Assembly: GCF_900101755.1 (NCBI RefSeq)
Contig: NZ_FNAE01000001.1
Span: 930,001 to 994,000, forward strand
Direction: 5' to 3'
Origin: Ectopseudomonas alcaliphila
GTDB taxonomy: Bacteria; Pseudomonadota; Gammaproteobacteria; Pseudomonadales; Pseudomonadaceae
Length of the DNA stretch: 64,000 nucleotides
The position numbers were made by a program, and so were the translations under genes. Shown piece by piece: positions 43,405 through 51,002 of this stretch. Numbering within the stretch: position 1 is the first letter of the stretch; each line of letters begins with the position of its first letter. Under the pieces are notes generated by a model. It saw nothing but the letters and a program-made list of their open reading frames with translations. It searched no databases and was not told the DNA's origin.

Positions 43405-44393
43405 GGTCCCATCTGCGCCTGCCACCAGGTGCAGAATTCATCCAGTGCATCCCACAGACTGGCCCGGGGTTCGTAGCCAAGGTACTCGCGAGCGCGGTCG
43501 ATGTTCAGGGAGAAATCCCTGGCCATCACCGCCACACCCAGGCGAAACAGGCCTGGCTCAGGCCGCCCCGGCAGCACTCGACAGATACCCTCATTGAGCG
43601 TCGCCGCAGCGTAGGCCAGCGGGTAAGGGACATGCCTGGTCACCGGCGGCAGCTCCAGGCGGCGCAGCACGTAATTGACCACGTCCCACAGCGGCACCGG
43701 CGCGCCATTGCTGATGTTGTACACCTGACCGAGCGCCGTGCCGTCCGCGTGCAGGGACCTGAGCAAGGCGTCGTTGAGATTGTGCACGCTGGTGAAGTCG
43801 ACCCTGTTCAGGCCATTGCCGATGATCGCCAGGCGCCCCTTGCGCTGCATGCCGATCAGCCGCGGGAAGATGCTGGTATCGCCCGCGCCGGTGACGAAGC
43901 GCGGACGCAGGGCGATCACCTCCAGGCCAAACTCCTGCGCGGCGAACACCTGCTGTTCGGCCAAGTACTTGGTCTTGCCGTAGTGATCGGAGAACCGCTT
44001 GGGCACCTGCTCCTCGCGAACATCGACATGAGATTTTCCATCGAAATAGATCGACGGCGAGGACAGATGCACCAGGCGCCGCACCTTCTGCTTGAGGCAG
44101 GCATCGACGACATGCTCGGTGACCGTCACGTTGGCCTGATGAAAATGCGCGTAGTCGCCACACACACCAACCGCGCCCGCGCAGTGGACCACGGCCTCGA
44201 CATCCCGACACAGCGCCTGAGCCAGCTCGGCATCGCCCAGATCGCCCTGGACGAACTCGGCACCGCGCTTGATCAGATGCTGCACGCCCTCGGCGCGACG
44301 ACCGGTGACCCGCACATCCAGGCCCTGCTCGAGCGCGAAACGCGCGAAACGCCCACCGATGAAGCCACTCGCGCCGGTGACCAGAATCCTCAT
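43395..44393 (-). CDS. NAD-dependent epimerase/dehydratase (extended SDR)
   Basis: A 332-residue extended short-chain dehydrogenase. The Rossmann motif is MRILVTGASGFIGGRFARFA. The catalytic Ser/Tyr/Lys are in VHLSSPSIYFDG and DHYGKTKYLAEQ, and RPRFVTGAGDTSIFPRLI is typical of 3-beta-hydroxysteroid dehydrogenase/NAD(P)H steroid-like members. The ATG at 44393 is chosen because it starts directly at the nucleotide-binding strand. The substrate is unknown. It lies next to argP, an order that I recall from other Pseudomonas genomes. Confidence 0.88.
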   Translation of the reverse strand: MRILVTGASGFIGGRFARFALEQGLDVRVTGRRAEGVQHLIKRGAEFVQGDLGDAELAQALCRDVEAVVHCAGAVGVCGDYAHFHQANVTVTEHVVDACLKQKVRRLVHLSSPSIYFDGKSHVDVREEQVPKRFSDHYGKTKYLAEQQVFAAQEFGLEVIALRPRFVTGAGDTSIFPRLIGMQRKGRLAIIGNGLNRVDFTSVHNLNDALLRSLHADGTALGQVYNISNGAPVPLWDVVNYVLRRLELPPVTRHVPYPLAYAAATLNEGICRVLPGRPEPGLFRLGVAVMARDFSLNIDRAREYLGYEPRASLWDALDEFCTWWQAQMGPQA

Positions 44394-44493
44394 CGCATCC
44401 CCCTGTCGTTCTTGTGTTTGCCGCACTCTAGCAGCGCTCAGTCCTGCCTGCCCTGTCAGTGGCGGCCAGAACTACGACCCGGCAAGCCGCTCA

Positions 44494-45387
44494 TTACTGC
44501 AGTGCTACCAGCATCGAAGCTGAATTGCGATGCAGACGTTCGGTCAACTCGCTGAGCAATTCGCCGCCATTGCGCCAGTGGTGCCAGTACAGCGGCACGT
44601 CGATAAAGCGCTCGGGTAGCAGATCCACCAGCCTGCCGCTGGCCAACTCCTCACGCACCTGCAATTCCGGCACCAGGCCCCAGCCCAGCCCACCTTCAGC
44701 GAGGCGCACGAAGCCCTCGGACGAGGGGCACAGGTGATAGGCAAAAGCACCGGTAACACCGAGGCCTGCCAGATAACGATGCTGCAACTGATCATCCGGG
44801 CCATAAACGATGGCTGGCGCACGCACCAGCGCATCAGCGCTGACGCCAGCGGCAAAATGCCGGGCGATGAAGGCCGGGCTGGCCAGCGCGCGATAGCGCA
44901 TCGCCCCCAGCGCCAGACTGCGCGCACCCGCCACCGGGCGCTCGGCGGCGCACACGCAACCGGCCACCTCGCCCGCGCGCATGCGCTTGAGACCGACCTC
45001 CTGATCCTCCACCACCAGCTCCATCAGCACCTGCTGAGTGGCACAGAATTCGGCGGTCGCCTTCGCCCACCAGGTGGCCAGGCTGTCGGCGTTGATGGCG
45101 ATGCGCAGACGCTCGGGCAAGGCCTGTTCATCCAGCCCCGGCACCTGGCCTTGCAGATCGCGTTCGAGCAGGCGCACCTGCTGCACGTGGTTGAGCAGGC
45201 GCCGACCGATTTCGGTGGGCGCCGGCGGCGTCGCGCGTACCAGCACCGGCTGGCCGACCCGCGCTTCGAGCAACTTGATGCGCTGCGACACCGCCGACTG
45301 CGAAAGCCCCAGCACCTGCGCCGCGCGTTCGAAGCCGGCCTGCTCCACCACCGCAGCCAGGGCCGCCAGGAGTTTGTAATCGAACAA
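44494..45387 (-). CDS. argP: LysR-type regulator ArgP (IciA)
   Basis: A 297-residue regulator with the ArgP hallmark N-terminus MFDYKLLAALAAVVEQAGFERAAQVLGLSQSAVSQRIKLLE and the segment LVRATPPAPTEIGRRLLNHVQQVRLLE. The effector domain has INADSLATWWAKA, part of the amino acid-binding cleft. ArgP activates the exporter argO/lysE in response to arginine or lysine. Here the exporter gene lies across a divergent space, behind an ACT-domain gene, which supports the name. Confidence 0.92.
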   Translation of the reverse strand: MFDYKLLAALAAVVEQAGFERAAQVLGLSQSAVSQRIKLLEARVGQPVLVRATPPAPTEIGRRLLNHVQQVRLLERDLQGQVPGLDEQALPERLRIAINADSLATWWAKATAEFCATQQVLMELVVEDQEVGLKRMRAGEVAGCVCAAERPVAGARSLALGAMRYRALASPAFIARHFAAGVSADALVRAPAIVYGPDDQLQHRYLAGLGVTGAFAYHLCPSSEGFVRLAEGGLGWGLVPELQVREELASGRLVDLLPERFIDVPLYWHHWRNGGELLSELTERLHRNSASMLVALQ

Positions 45388-45481
45388 TCGATTTTCCTAA
45401 TGAGTGATCAGCAATATTTGTTTCTCTTATACATCCCCACGCAGCAGACTCGCCAGCATTCAGCCCAATCAGGAGCCCGCC

Positions 45482-45895
45482 ATGTCTGGCGAAACCAACC
45501 TCGCACGCCTACTGCAGAGCATGACGCCGCAGCTCAATCCCGGTCAGTACGTGTTCTGCTGTGTCTCAGCCGATCATGACTGCAGCAACCTGCAGCCGAT
45601 CGCCAGCATGCGCGAACCTGAGGGTCTGAGCCTGGTGCTGACGCGCGAAATCGCCGACGCCCATGGCCTGCACTACGACTACGTCGCCGCCTGGATCACC
45701 CTTGAGGTGCATTCGTCGCTGGCTGCCGTGGGTCTCACGGCGTCCTTCTCCGCCGCCCTGGCGCAGGCCGGCGTCAGTTGCAACGTGGTCGCCGGCTTTC
45801 ACCACGACCATATCTTCGTGCCCAGCGAGCGCGCCGAACGGGCGCTATCCACCCTGCGCGCCCTGTCGGCGGCGTCCATACCGGAGCTGGCGTGA
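45482..45895 (+). CDS. ACT-domain protein linked to LysE
   Basis: A 137-residue protein starting MSGETNLARLLQSMTPQLNPGQYVFCCVS. It resembles the ACT-like (amino acid-binding) regulatory fold with a ligand-loop region GLTASFSAALAQAGVSCNVVAGFHHDHIFVP, a pattern seen in proteins named amino-acid-binding ACT domain proteins. The stop and the start of lysE share bases (TGATG), so the two are tightly coupled. It may sense an amino acid and tune export, which is inference. Confidence 0.82.
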   Translation: MSGETNLARLLQSMTPQLNPGQYVFCCVSADHDCSNLQPIASMREPEGLSLVLTREIADAHGLHYDYVAAWITLEVHSSLAAVGLTASFSAALAQAGVSCNVVAGFHHDHIFVPSERAERALSTLRALSAASIPELA

Positions 45896-46497
45896 TGTGG
45901 CAGAGCTACAGCAACGGCCTGCTGGTGGCCATCGGTCTGATCATGGCCATCGGTGCGCAGAACGCCTTCGTCCTGGCGCAGAGCCTGCGCCGCGAACATC
46001 ACCTGCCGGTGGCAGCGCTGTGCATCGTCTGCGATGCGCTGCTGGTGGCCGCCGGCGTATTTGGCCTGGCCACCCTGCTGACGCAAAGCCCGACCTTGCT
46101 GGCCATCGCCCGCTGGGGCGGCGCCGCATTCCTGATCTGGTACGGCAGCCAGGCGCTGCTGCGCGCCGCGCGCCCGCAATCGCTGCAGGCGGCAGACAGC
46201 GAACCGCGCTCATTGCGCGCAGTGATGCTCGCCGCACTGGCGGTCACCTTGCTCAACCCGCACGTCTATCTGGATACCGTGCTGCTGATCGGCTCGCTCG
46301 GCGCCCAACAGCCTGAACCTGGCGCCTATGCCGCCGGCGCGGCCAGCGCTTCCTTTCTCTGGTTCAGCGCCCTGGCGCTCGGCGCGGCATGGCTAGCGCC
46401 CTGGCTGGCCAGGCCAGTGACCTGGCGCCTGATCGATCTGGGCGTGGCAGCGATGATGTTCGCCGTCGCGGCGCAGCTGATCTTGGGTGCGTTGTAA
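45895..46497 (+). CDS. LysE/ArgO-family amino acid exporter
   Basis: A 200-residue membrane protein with six hydrophobic segments. The start MWQSYSNGLLVAIGLIMAIGAQNAFVLAQSLRREH and the motif ALAVTLLNPHVYLDTVLLIGSLGAQ are hallmarks of LysE/ArgO exporters of lysine and arginine. It is coupled to the ACT-domain gene upstream and lies near argP, so ArgP control is likely. The arc and put operons elsewhere in the window also handle basic amino acid and proline metabolism. Confidence 0.93.
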   Translation: MWQSYSNGLLVAIGLIMAIGAQNAFVLAQSLRREHHLPVAALCIVCDALLVAAGVFGLATLLTQSPTLLAIARWGGAAFLIWYGSQALLRAARPQSLQAADSEPRSLRAVMLAALAVTLLNPHVYLDTVLLIGSLGAQQPEPGAYAAGAASASFLWFSALALGAAWLAPWLARPVTWRLIDLGVAAMMFAVAAQLILGAL

Positions 46498-46546
46498 GGT
46501 TCGCAGTCGCGCATAATGCGTCTGGCCCATTACGCCAGGAGCAACA

Positions 46547-47482
46547 ATGGATACCCTGCATGCGATGCGCGTGTTCGTTCAGGTGGTCGAGCGCGGCAGC
46601 TTCACCGCCGCTGCCCAGGCACTCGATCTGTCCACCGCGCAAGTATCGCGACTGATCACCGACCTGGAACAACACCTGCAGGCGCGCCTGCTGCAGCGCA
46701 CCACGCGACGTCTGGCGCTGACCGAAACCGGCGAGCGCTATCTGGAGCGCTGCCGGCAGATTCTTGGCCAGATCGACGAAGCCGACGCCGAGGCGCGCGG
46801 CGCTCATCACACCCCCAGCGGTCGCCTGCGCGTGCACACCATGACCGGCTTAGGCCTGCAACACCTGACGCCACTGATCGCCCGCTACGCCGAGCGTTAT
46901 CCACAGGTGGTGGTCGAACTGACCTTGGCGCAACGCACACCGGATCTGCTCGAAGACGGCCACGACGTGACCATCGCCTTCGCTCGTGACCTGCCGGATT
47001 CGCAACTGGTCGCGCAACGCCTGGGCCCGGTCTACAGCGTGCTCTGCGCCGCTCCCAGCTACCTGGCCCAGCATGGCATCCCGCAGCAGCCGAGCGACCT
47101 GCAGCAGCACCGCTACCTGCGCCTGACCGACCCGCTGTACCGTGGCCAATGGGATTTCGGCGACGAACAACTGGAGGCCCTGCCGGCCGAGTGCTTCCAG
47201 GTCAACGTCGCCGAAGCGCTGGTCAAGGCGGCGCAGGCCGGTATGGGTTTCTGCCTGCTGCCCTCGTTCGTCGCCAGCCAGCCGCTGCGTGAAGGACGCC
47301 TGCTGCGCATCCTGCCGCAGCACCGCCTGCGCGCCCTGAATATCTATGCGATGTATCCGTCGCGACGCTTTCTCGATGCCAAGACCCGCACCTGGGTGGA
47401 GTTTCTCAAGGCCGAGCTGCCGCCGCTGCTGCGCGCTGACGAAGCCGTACTGGACGACGCGCAATACTGGGCGACGCCCTAG
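46547..47482 (+). CDS. LysR-type transcriptional regulator
   Basis: A 311-residue LysR regulator of the CrgA/DmlR-like branch: MDTLHAMRVFVQVVERGSFTAAAQALDLSTAQVSRLITDLEQHL, then RLLQRTTRRLALTETGERYLERC. The effector domain starts near GRLRVHTMTGLGLQHLTPLIARY. It follows lysE on the same strand by 49 nt but has its own GGAG site, and no target gene is obvious; the nearest genes downstream are small secreted proteins. Confidence 0.88.
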   Translation: MDTLHAMRVFVQVVERGSFTAAAQALDLSTAQVSRLITDLEQHLQARLLQRTTRRLALTETGERYLERCRQILGQIDEADAEARGAHHTPSGRLRVHTMTGLGLQHLTPLIARYAERYPQVVVELTLAQRTPDLLEDGHDVTIAFARDLPDSQLVAQRLGPVYSVLCAAPSYLAQHGIPQQPSDLQQHRYLRLTDPLYRGQWDFGDEQLEALPAECFQVNVAEALVKAAQAGMGFCLLPSFVASQPLREGRLLRILPQHRLRALNIYAMYPSRRFLDAKTRTWVEFLKAELPPLLRADEAVLDDAQYWATP

Positions 47483-47643
47483 GGTCTGTTGCCGTTTCGC
47501 GCACGGCGCGACGAGGTGGCAACAGCGCCCAATGATTGTTGCGCAAAAGGTAACGGTCATTCACCCGGAGCGCGCTTTTTCGGGCCTCAGTGCCTCATTA
47601 GGATGACTTCGAACCCACGAAGAATCCCAAGAGGATCGCCCCA

Positions 47644-47826
47644 ATGAAGAACCTTCTCACTGCCACTGTCCTGTCCCTTTCCACGCTGCTGGCTACCCAG
47701 GCCTGCTTCGCCGAAGAATCGGCTGCCTTCGTCGCTCATCAACAGGCCCACCAGCAGCAGCCGCACGCCACAGCCACCCAGCAGGCGCAAACCGCGAGCA
47801 CGCAGAGTACCGGCCAGCACGGCTAA
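47644..47826 (+). CDS. Small secreted Gln/His-rich protein
   Basis: A 60-residue protein with a signal peptide (MKNLLTATVLSLSTLLATQACFA) and a mature part of about 37 residues, EESAAFVAHQQAHQQQPHATATQQ and onward, very rich in Gln, His, Ala and Thr with no hydrophobic core. It may be disordered in the periplasm, and the histidines could bind metal, but that is a guess. An AAGAGGA site precedes the start. It is followed by an intrinsic terminator. Confidence 0.72.
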   Translation: MKNLLTATVLSLSTLLATQACFAEESAAFVAHQQAHQQQPHATATQQAQTASTQSTGQHG

Positions 47827-47872
47827 ACCCAGGCTTACCTGGCGCCGGCCGCGCTCCTGACCGGCGTCCCTC

Positions 47873-47895
47873 GGGCCGCTGACACGGCCCTTTTT
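47873..47895 (+). terminator. Intrinsic terminator after the Gln/His-rich gene
   Basis: GGGCCG (47873-47878) and CGGCCC (47885-47890) form a short GC stem followed directly by TTTTT. It lies 47 nt after the stop at 47826 and ahead of the next small gene. Confidence 0.75.
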
Positions 47896-47912
47896 CTTGC
47901 ATCGAGGCCATC

Positions 47913-48140
47913 ATGAAACGTATCGCCTGCCTGCTCGCCCTCGGCTGCGCCGCTACCCTGGCACATGCCGAAACGCCCGAGCACTACCACTATGGCATGC
48001 AGCTGGACATCGCCAAGGTCATCAGTCAGACGCTGCCGCAAGGCTGCGAAGCGGGTGAAGCCCGCATGGTCTATCTGGACTCCAAAGGTGAACAGCACAC
48101 GCTGATCTACCAACGTACCGGCGAAGACTGCCGCTACTGA
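47913..48140 (+). CDS. DUF2790-like small secreted protein
   Basis: A 75-residue protein with a signal peptide (MKRIACLLALGCAATLAHA) and the mature sequence ETPEHYHYGMQLDIAKVISQ, ending GEQHTLIYQRTGEDCRY. The segment ARMVYLDSKGEQHTLIYQ fits the DUF2790 family of small exported pseudomonad proteins of unknown function. Two cysteines (QGCEAG and EDCRY) could form one disulphide bond in the periplasm. Confidence 0.82.
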   Translation: MKRIACLLALGCAATLAHAETPEHYHYGMQLDIAKVISQTLPQGCEAGEARMVYLDSKGEQHTLIYQRTGEDCRY

Positions 48141-48167
48141 CCACCTCAAGCGCCACACACCCCGGCG

Positions 48168-48668
48168 TTACCTGGACCGCACGAACTCGGCACTGAAGCG
48201 TCCACCGTCCGGCCGCGTGAAGGTCTCGTACATCCGCTCCCCCTCGACCCTGAGTTGCAACTCATGCGTCGTGCGCACGCCACCGACCCAGTTGGGGAAG
48301 GTGGCGCCCTCGACCCGGTTACCGGCAAAACGGCCCTGTTCATCCACGCTGTAAGTACCGAAGAAGCCGATGCTCGACGCCATGGCACGGCGATTTTCTT
48401 CGTCACTACCCCCGCCGCGCGCATTGGACTGAAAGCGCGGCATATCGCCGTCGGTCAATACTTCGACGAAATGCATGTCCTGCGTGAACACCAGCATGCC
48501 TTGCGGGTTTTCGCCGTAGGGACGCTCGATCCTGCCATCTGCTTCCAGAGTCGCCGAGACCATGCGCCAGGTGCCGGCAACCTGATTGGCCTTGTGCCTG
48601 GACATCTCGGGCTCACCGGCCATGGCCGCCAGGGAACACGTCATCAGCAGTGCGAGCCAACCTCTCAT
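48168..48668 (-). CDS. Lipocalin-like secreted protein
   Basis: A 166-residue protein with a short signal peptide (MRGWLALLMTCSLAAMA). The mature region has GTWRMVSATLEADGRIERPYGENPQGMLVFTQDMHFVEVL, which matches the lipocalin-like domain family in which a GxW motif opens a small beta barrel. The start overlaps the stop of the SDR gene by 4 nt (ATGA), so the two are translated together. A role in binding the small molecule handled by the dehydrogenase is possible. Confidence 0.8.
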   Translation of the reverse strand: MRGWLALLMTCSLAAMAGEPEMSRHKANQVAGTWRMVSATLEADGRIERPYGENPQGMLVFTQDMHFVEVLTDGDMPRFQSNARGGGSDEENRRAMASSIGFFGTYSVDEQGRFAGNRVEGATFPNWVGGVRTTHELQLRVEGERMYETFTRPDGGRFSAEFVRSR

Positions 48669-49489
48669 GTGCGATCCCCCGACAATGTCAGCGCCTTCTG
48701 CGCCAGCAAGTCGTCCTGACGGGACGCCAGCGCACGATGAATGTTCTCGAAAGCCGTGCTGCCCAGGGCGATCCGCAGCCGTGGCTGCTCCGAGTCCGCC
48801 ACCTGGATCATCGCATCGACGGTACGTTCGGCGTCCCCCTTGATCTCGAAGGCGCCGCTGGCTATCGCGCGACGTACTTCACCTGCCGGGGTCATGTCGT
48901 ATACCGCCAGGGGTGATGCATGATCCAGCGCACCGCCGAACCCGGTCGCGGTCGGCCCCGGTTCGGCGATCACGACATCGATAGCGAACGGCGCCACTTC
49001 CTGGGCGACGGCCTCGAGGAAGCCTTCGATGCCCCACTTGGTGGCGTGGTACAGGCTGAAATTGGGATAGGCCACCTGCCCGCCCTCGGATGAAACCTGC
49101 ATGATCCGGCCACCTCCCTGAGCGCGCAGATGTGGCAGGACGGCCCGTACCAGCTGGATCGAAGCCGTCAGATTGGTGGCAATCTGGCGCTCGATCTGAG
49201 CATCGCTGAGCTCCTCGGCGGCACCGAACAGCCCGTAGCCGGCGTTGCTGACCACGGTATCGATACGGCCAAAGGCGCTAAAGGCCGCGTCCACCTCCCG
49301 GCGCAATGCCTCGGTGTCGGTAAGGTCGAAGCTGGCGATGCGCAACCGGTCGCCCGCCATCTGCTGCAACGCCTCGAATGGCGCCACACGCCGCCCGCAG
49401 CTGACCACTCGATCGCCTCGCGCCAACAGCTTTCTCGCCATGATCAGGCCAAGCCCGGATGACGCGCCCGTAATCAACCAAGTCTTCAT
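48665..49489 (-). CDS. Short-chain dehydrogenase/reductase (SDR)
   Basis: A 274-residue classical SDR. The nucleotide motif is MKTWLITGASSGLGLIMARKLLARG, with NAG in VSNAGYGLFGAAEEL, Ser in MQVSSEGGQVAYP and the catalytic YxxxK in SLYHATKWG. The ATG at 49489 puts the Rossmann strand at the N-terminus; the longer upstream frame is not supported. The gene is divergent from a LysR regulator and coupled to a lipocalin-like gene, a common layout for an inducible detoxification unit. Confidence 0.9.
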   Translation of the reverse strand: MKTWLITGASSGLGLIMARKLLARGDRVVSCGRRVAPFEALQQMAGDRLRIASFDLTDTEALRREVDAAFSAFGRIDTVVSNAGYGLFGAAEELSDAQIERQIATNLTASIQLVRAVLPHLRAQGGGRIMQVSSEGGQVAYPNFSLYHATKWGIEGFLEAVAQEVAPFAIDVVIAEPGPTATGFGGALDHASPLAVYDMTPAGEVRRAIASGAFEIKGDAERTVDAMIQVADSEQPRLRIALGSTAFENIHRALASRQDDLLAQKALTLSGDRT

Positions 49490-49585
49490 CGGCGTTCTCC
49501 TCAGAGGTTTGAGCCGATGGTATGAGCCGGGTCGAGCTATGATAAGTCCCACCAATACGAACAACCTCGTGAAAAAAACTCACCA

Positions 49586-50476
49586 ATGAGCAACCCCAGC
49601 CTCGCCGATCTCAAGGCCTTCATTCAGGTCGCTCAGCAGCGCAGCTTCCAGAAGGCCGCCGACTCCCTCGGGGTGTCGCGCTCCTCTCTCAGTCACGCAA
49701 TCAAGGGGCTCGAACAGCGTCTGGGGGTTCGCCTGCTGCACCGCACCACCCGCAGCGTGGCCGTGACGGAGGCTGGAGAACAGTTGCTGCAGCGTCTGAC
49801 GCCTCTGCTTCAGGAGCTGGACGACGCACTGGATGCGGTCAGCCATGGCCCCGAGGAACTCGCCGGCACCCTGCGCATCAATGCCAGCAAAGGCGGGGCG
49901 CGCTGGTTGCTCGAGCATGTGGTGCCGGTATTCCTGCAACGCCATCCCCACATAGAACTCGACCTGGTCAGCGAGGGCAGGCTGGTGGATATCGTCGCCG
50001 AGGGCTTCGACGCCGGCGTACGACTGGCCGAGTCGGTCCCCAAGGACATGGTGGCTGTGGCGTTCGGCGGCGACGTACGCTTCGTCACCGTTGCCTCACC
50101 GGCGTATATCGCCGCCTTCGGGCGTCCTGAAACGCCTGACGAGCTGCGATCCCACCGGTGCATCCGCCAACGCATGCCCAGCGGCAAGCGCTATCGCTGG
50201 GAGTTCGAGCGGGGCACGCAGCAACTGGCGCTCGACGTACCGGGCGCATTGAGCCTGGACGATAACGATCTGCTGGTCGAGGCTGCCTGCTGCGGACTGG
50301 GCATCGCCTACGTCCCACAGGCTTTTGCTCGCAAGGCACTGGAGGCAGGCAAGCTGGTCCTGCTGCTGGAGGACTGGACGCCGCCGTGCCCGGGCCTGTG
50401 TCTCTACTACTCCAGCTATCGCCATGTTCCGGCGCCGCTGCAGGCGTTCATTGCCATCATCCGCGAACGGACCTAG
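49586..50476 (+). CDS. LysR-type transcriptional regulator, divergent from SDR gene
   Basis: A 296-residue LysR regulator: SLADLKAFIQVAQQRSFQKAADSLGVSRSSLSHAIKGLEQRL, then RTTRSVAVTEAGEQLLQRL. The effector domain begins near GTLRINASKGGARWLLEHVVPVF. It is 96 bp from the divergent SDR gene, which it probably controls. Its TAG stop (50474-50476) is the first three bases of an inverted repeat, the third such case in this window. Confidence 0.9.
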   Translation: MSNPSLADLKAFIQVAQQRSFQKAADSLGVSRSSLSHAIKGLEQRLGVRLLHRTTRSVAVTEAGEQLLQRLTPLLQELDDALDAVSHGPEELAGTLRINASKGGARWLLEHVVPVFLQRHPHIELDLVSEGRLVDIVAEGFDAGVRLAESVPKDMVAVAFGGDVRFVTVASPAYIAAFGRPETPDELRSHRCIRQRMPSGKRYRWEFERGTQQLALDVPGALSLDDNDLLVEAACCGLGIAYVPQAFARKALEAGKLVLLLEDWTPPCPGLCLYYSSYRHVPAPLQAFIAIIRERT

Positions 50477-50553
50477 CAGGCGGTTGAAAACCACCTCGGC
50501 TTTGGCCTCCCGCGTCCATGCAGTCGTCGCCTACGTTTTTCACCGGCCTGCTA
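50474..50553. repeat. Palindromic element with TAGCAGGC ends
   Basis: Imperfect arms TAGCAGGCGGTTGAAAA (50474-50490) and its near complement ending GGCCTGCTA (50536-50553). Inside the right arm is CGCCTACGTTTTT, also seen in the element at 33911-34040, so the two are likely related. The first arm contains the stop codon of the LysR gene. Confidence 0.6.
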
Positions 50554-51002
50554 AAGCGGCTCCCTTCCGACGACCGGGAGCCACGCCGCTCCGGTGACGC
50601 GGTCTATGCTGAACGATGTGTTCGAAGCGCCGGCCACCCTCAGGAGTGAGCCAGAGCAAAGGGGTAGCACCAGGGTTGCACCATGATAATGCAGCGCATT
50701 GCCAGGCTGGATTGGGAGAATGGTTTGTCGTTGTCCGCATCGCATCTGCCGAATCTGCTTCATGCCCTGTAACCCACAAGGCACAGGGGCTATAGCGGCA
50801 ACAATGAGGGAGAAATGAACGTCCGTCGGGACGCCGCCCTAATTGGTTGCACCTAGTTGCACCAAGCACCGAAGCAGGTTTAATCTCCCGCAGCTTTTTG
50901 TTGCCCGCCATCCATGGCGGGAGCCCTCGGGCCGTCGCAAGCGACGCCAGAAACTGCTCCAGGCAGTTTCACCCTGTACAACCGACAACAATAGGACACC
51001 CC
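50554..51002. promoter_or_regulatory. putA upstream region with GTTGCA boxes
   Basis: About 450 bases upstream of putA without a supported gene. GTTGCA, the operator motif known for E. coli PutA, occurs at 50675-50680, 50846-50851 and 50856-50861, always in the same orientation. The last two are exactly 10 bp apart, within a tandem GTTGCACC. Because this PutA keeps its ribbon-helix-helix domain, autorepression is likely. Confidence 0.65.
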
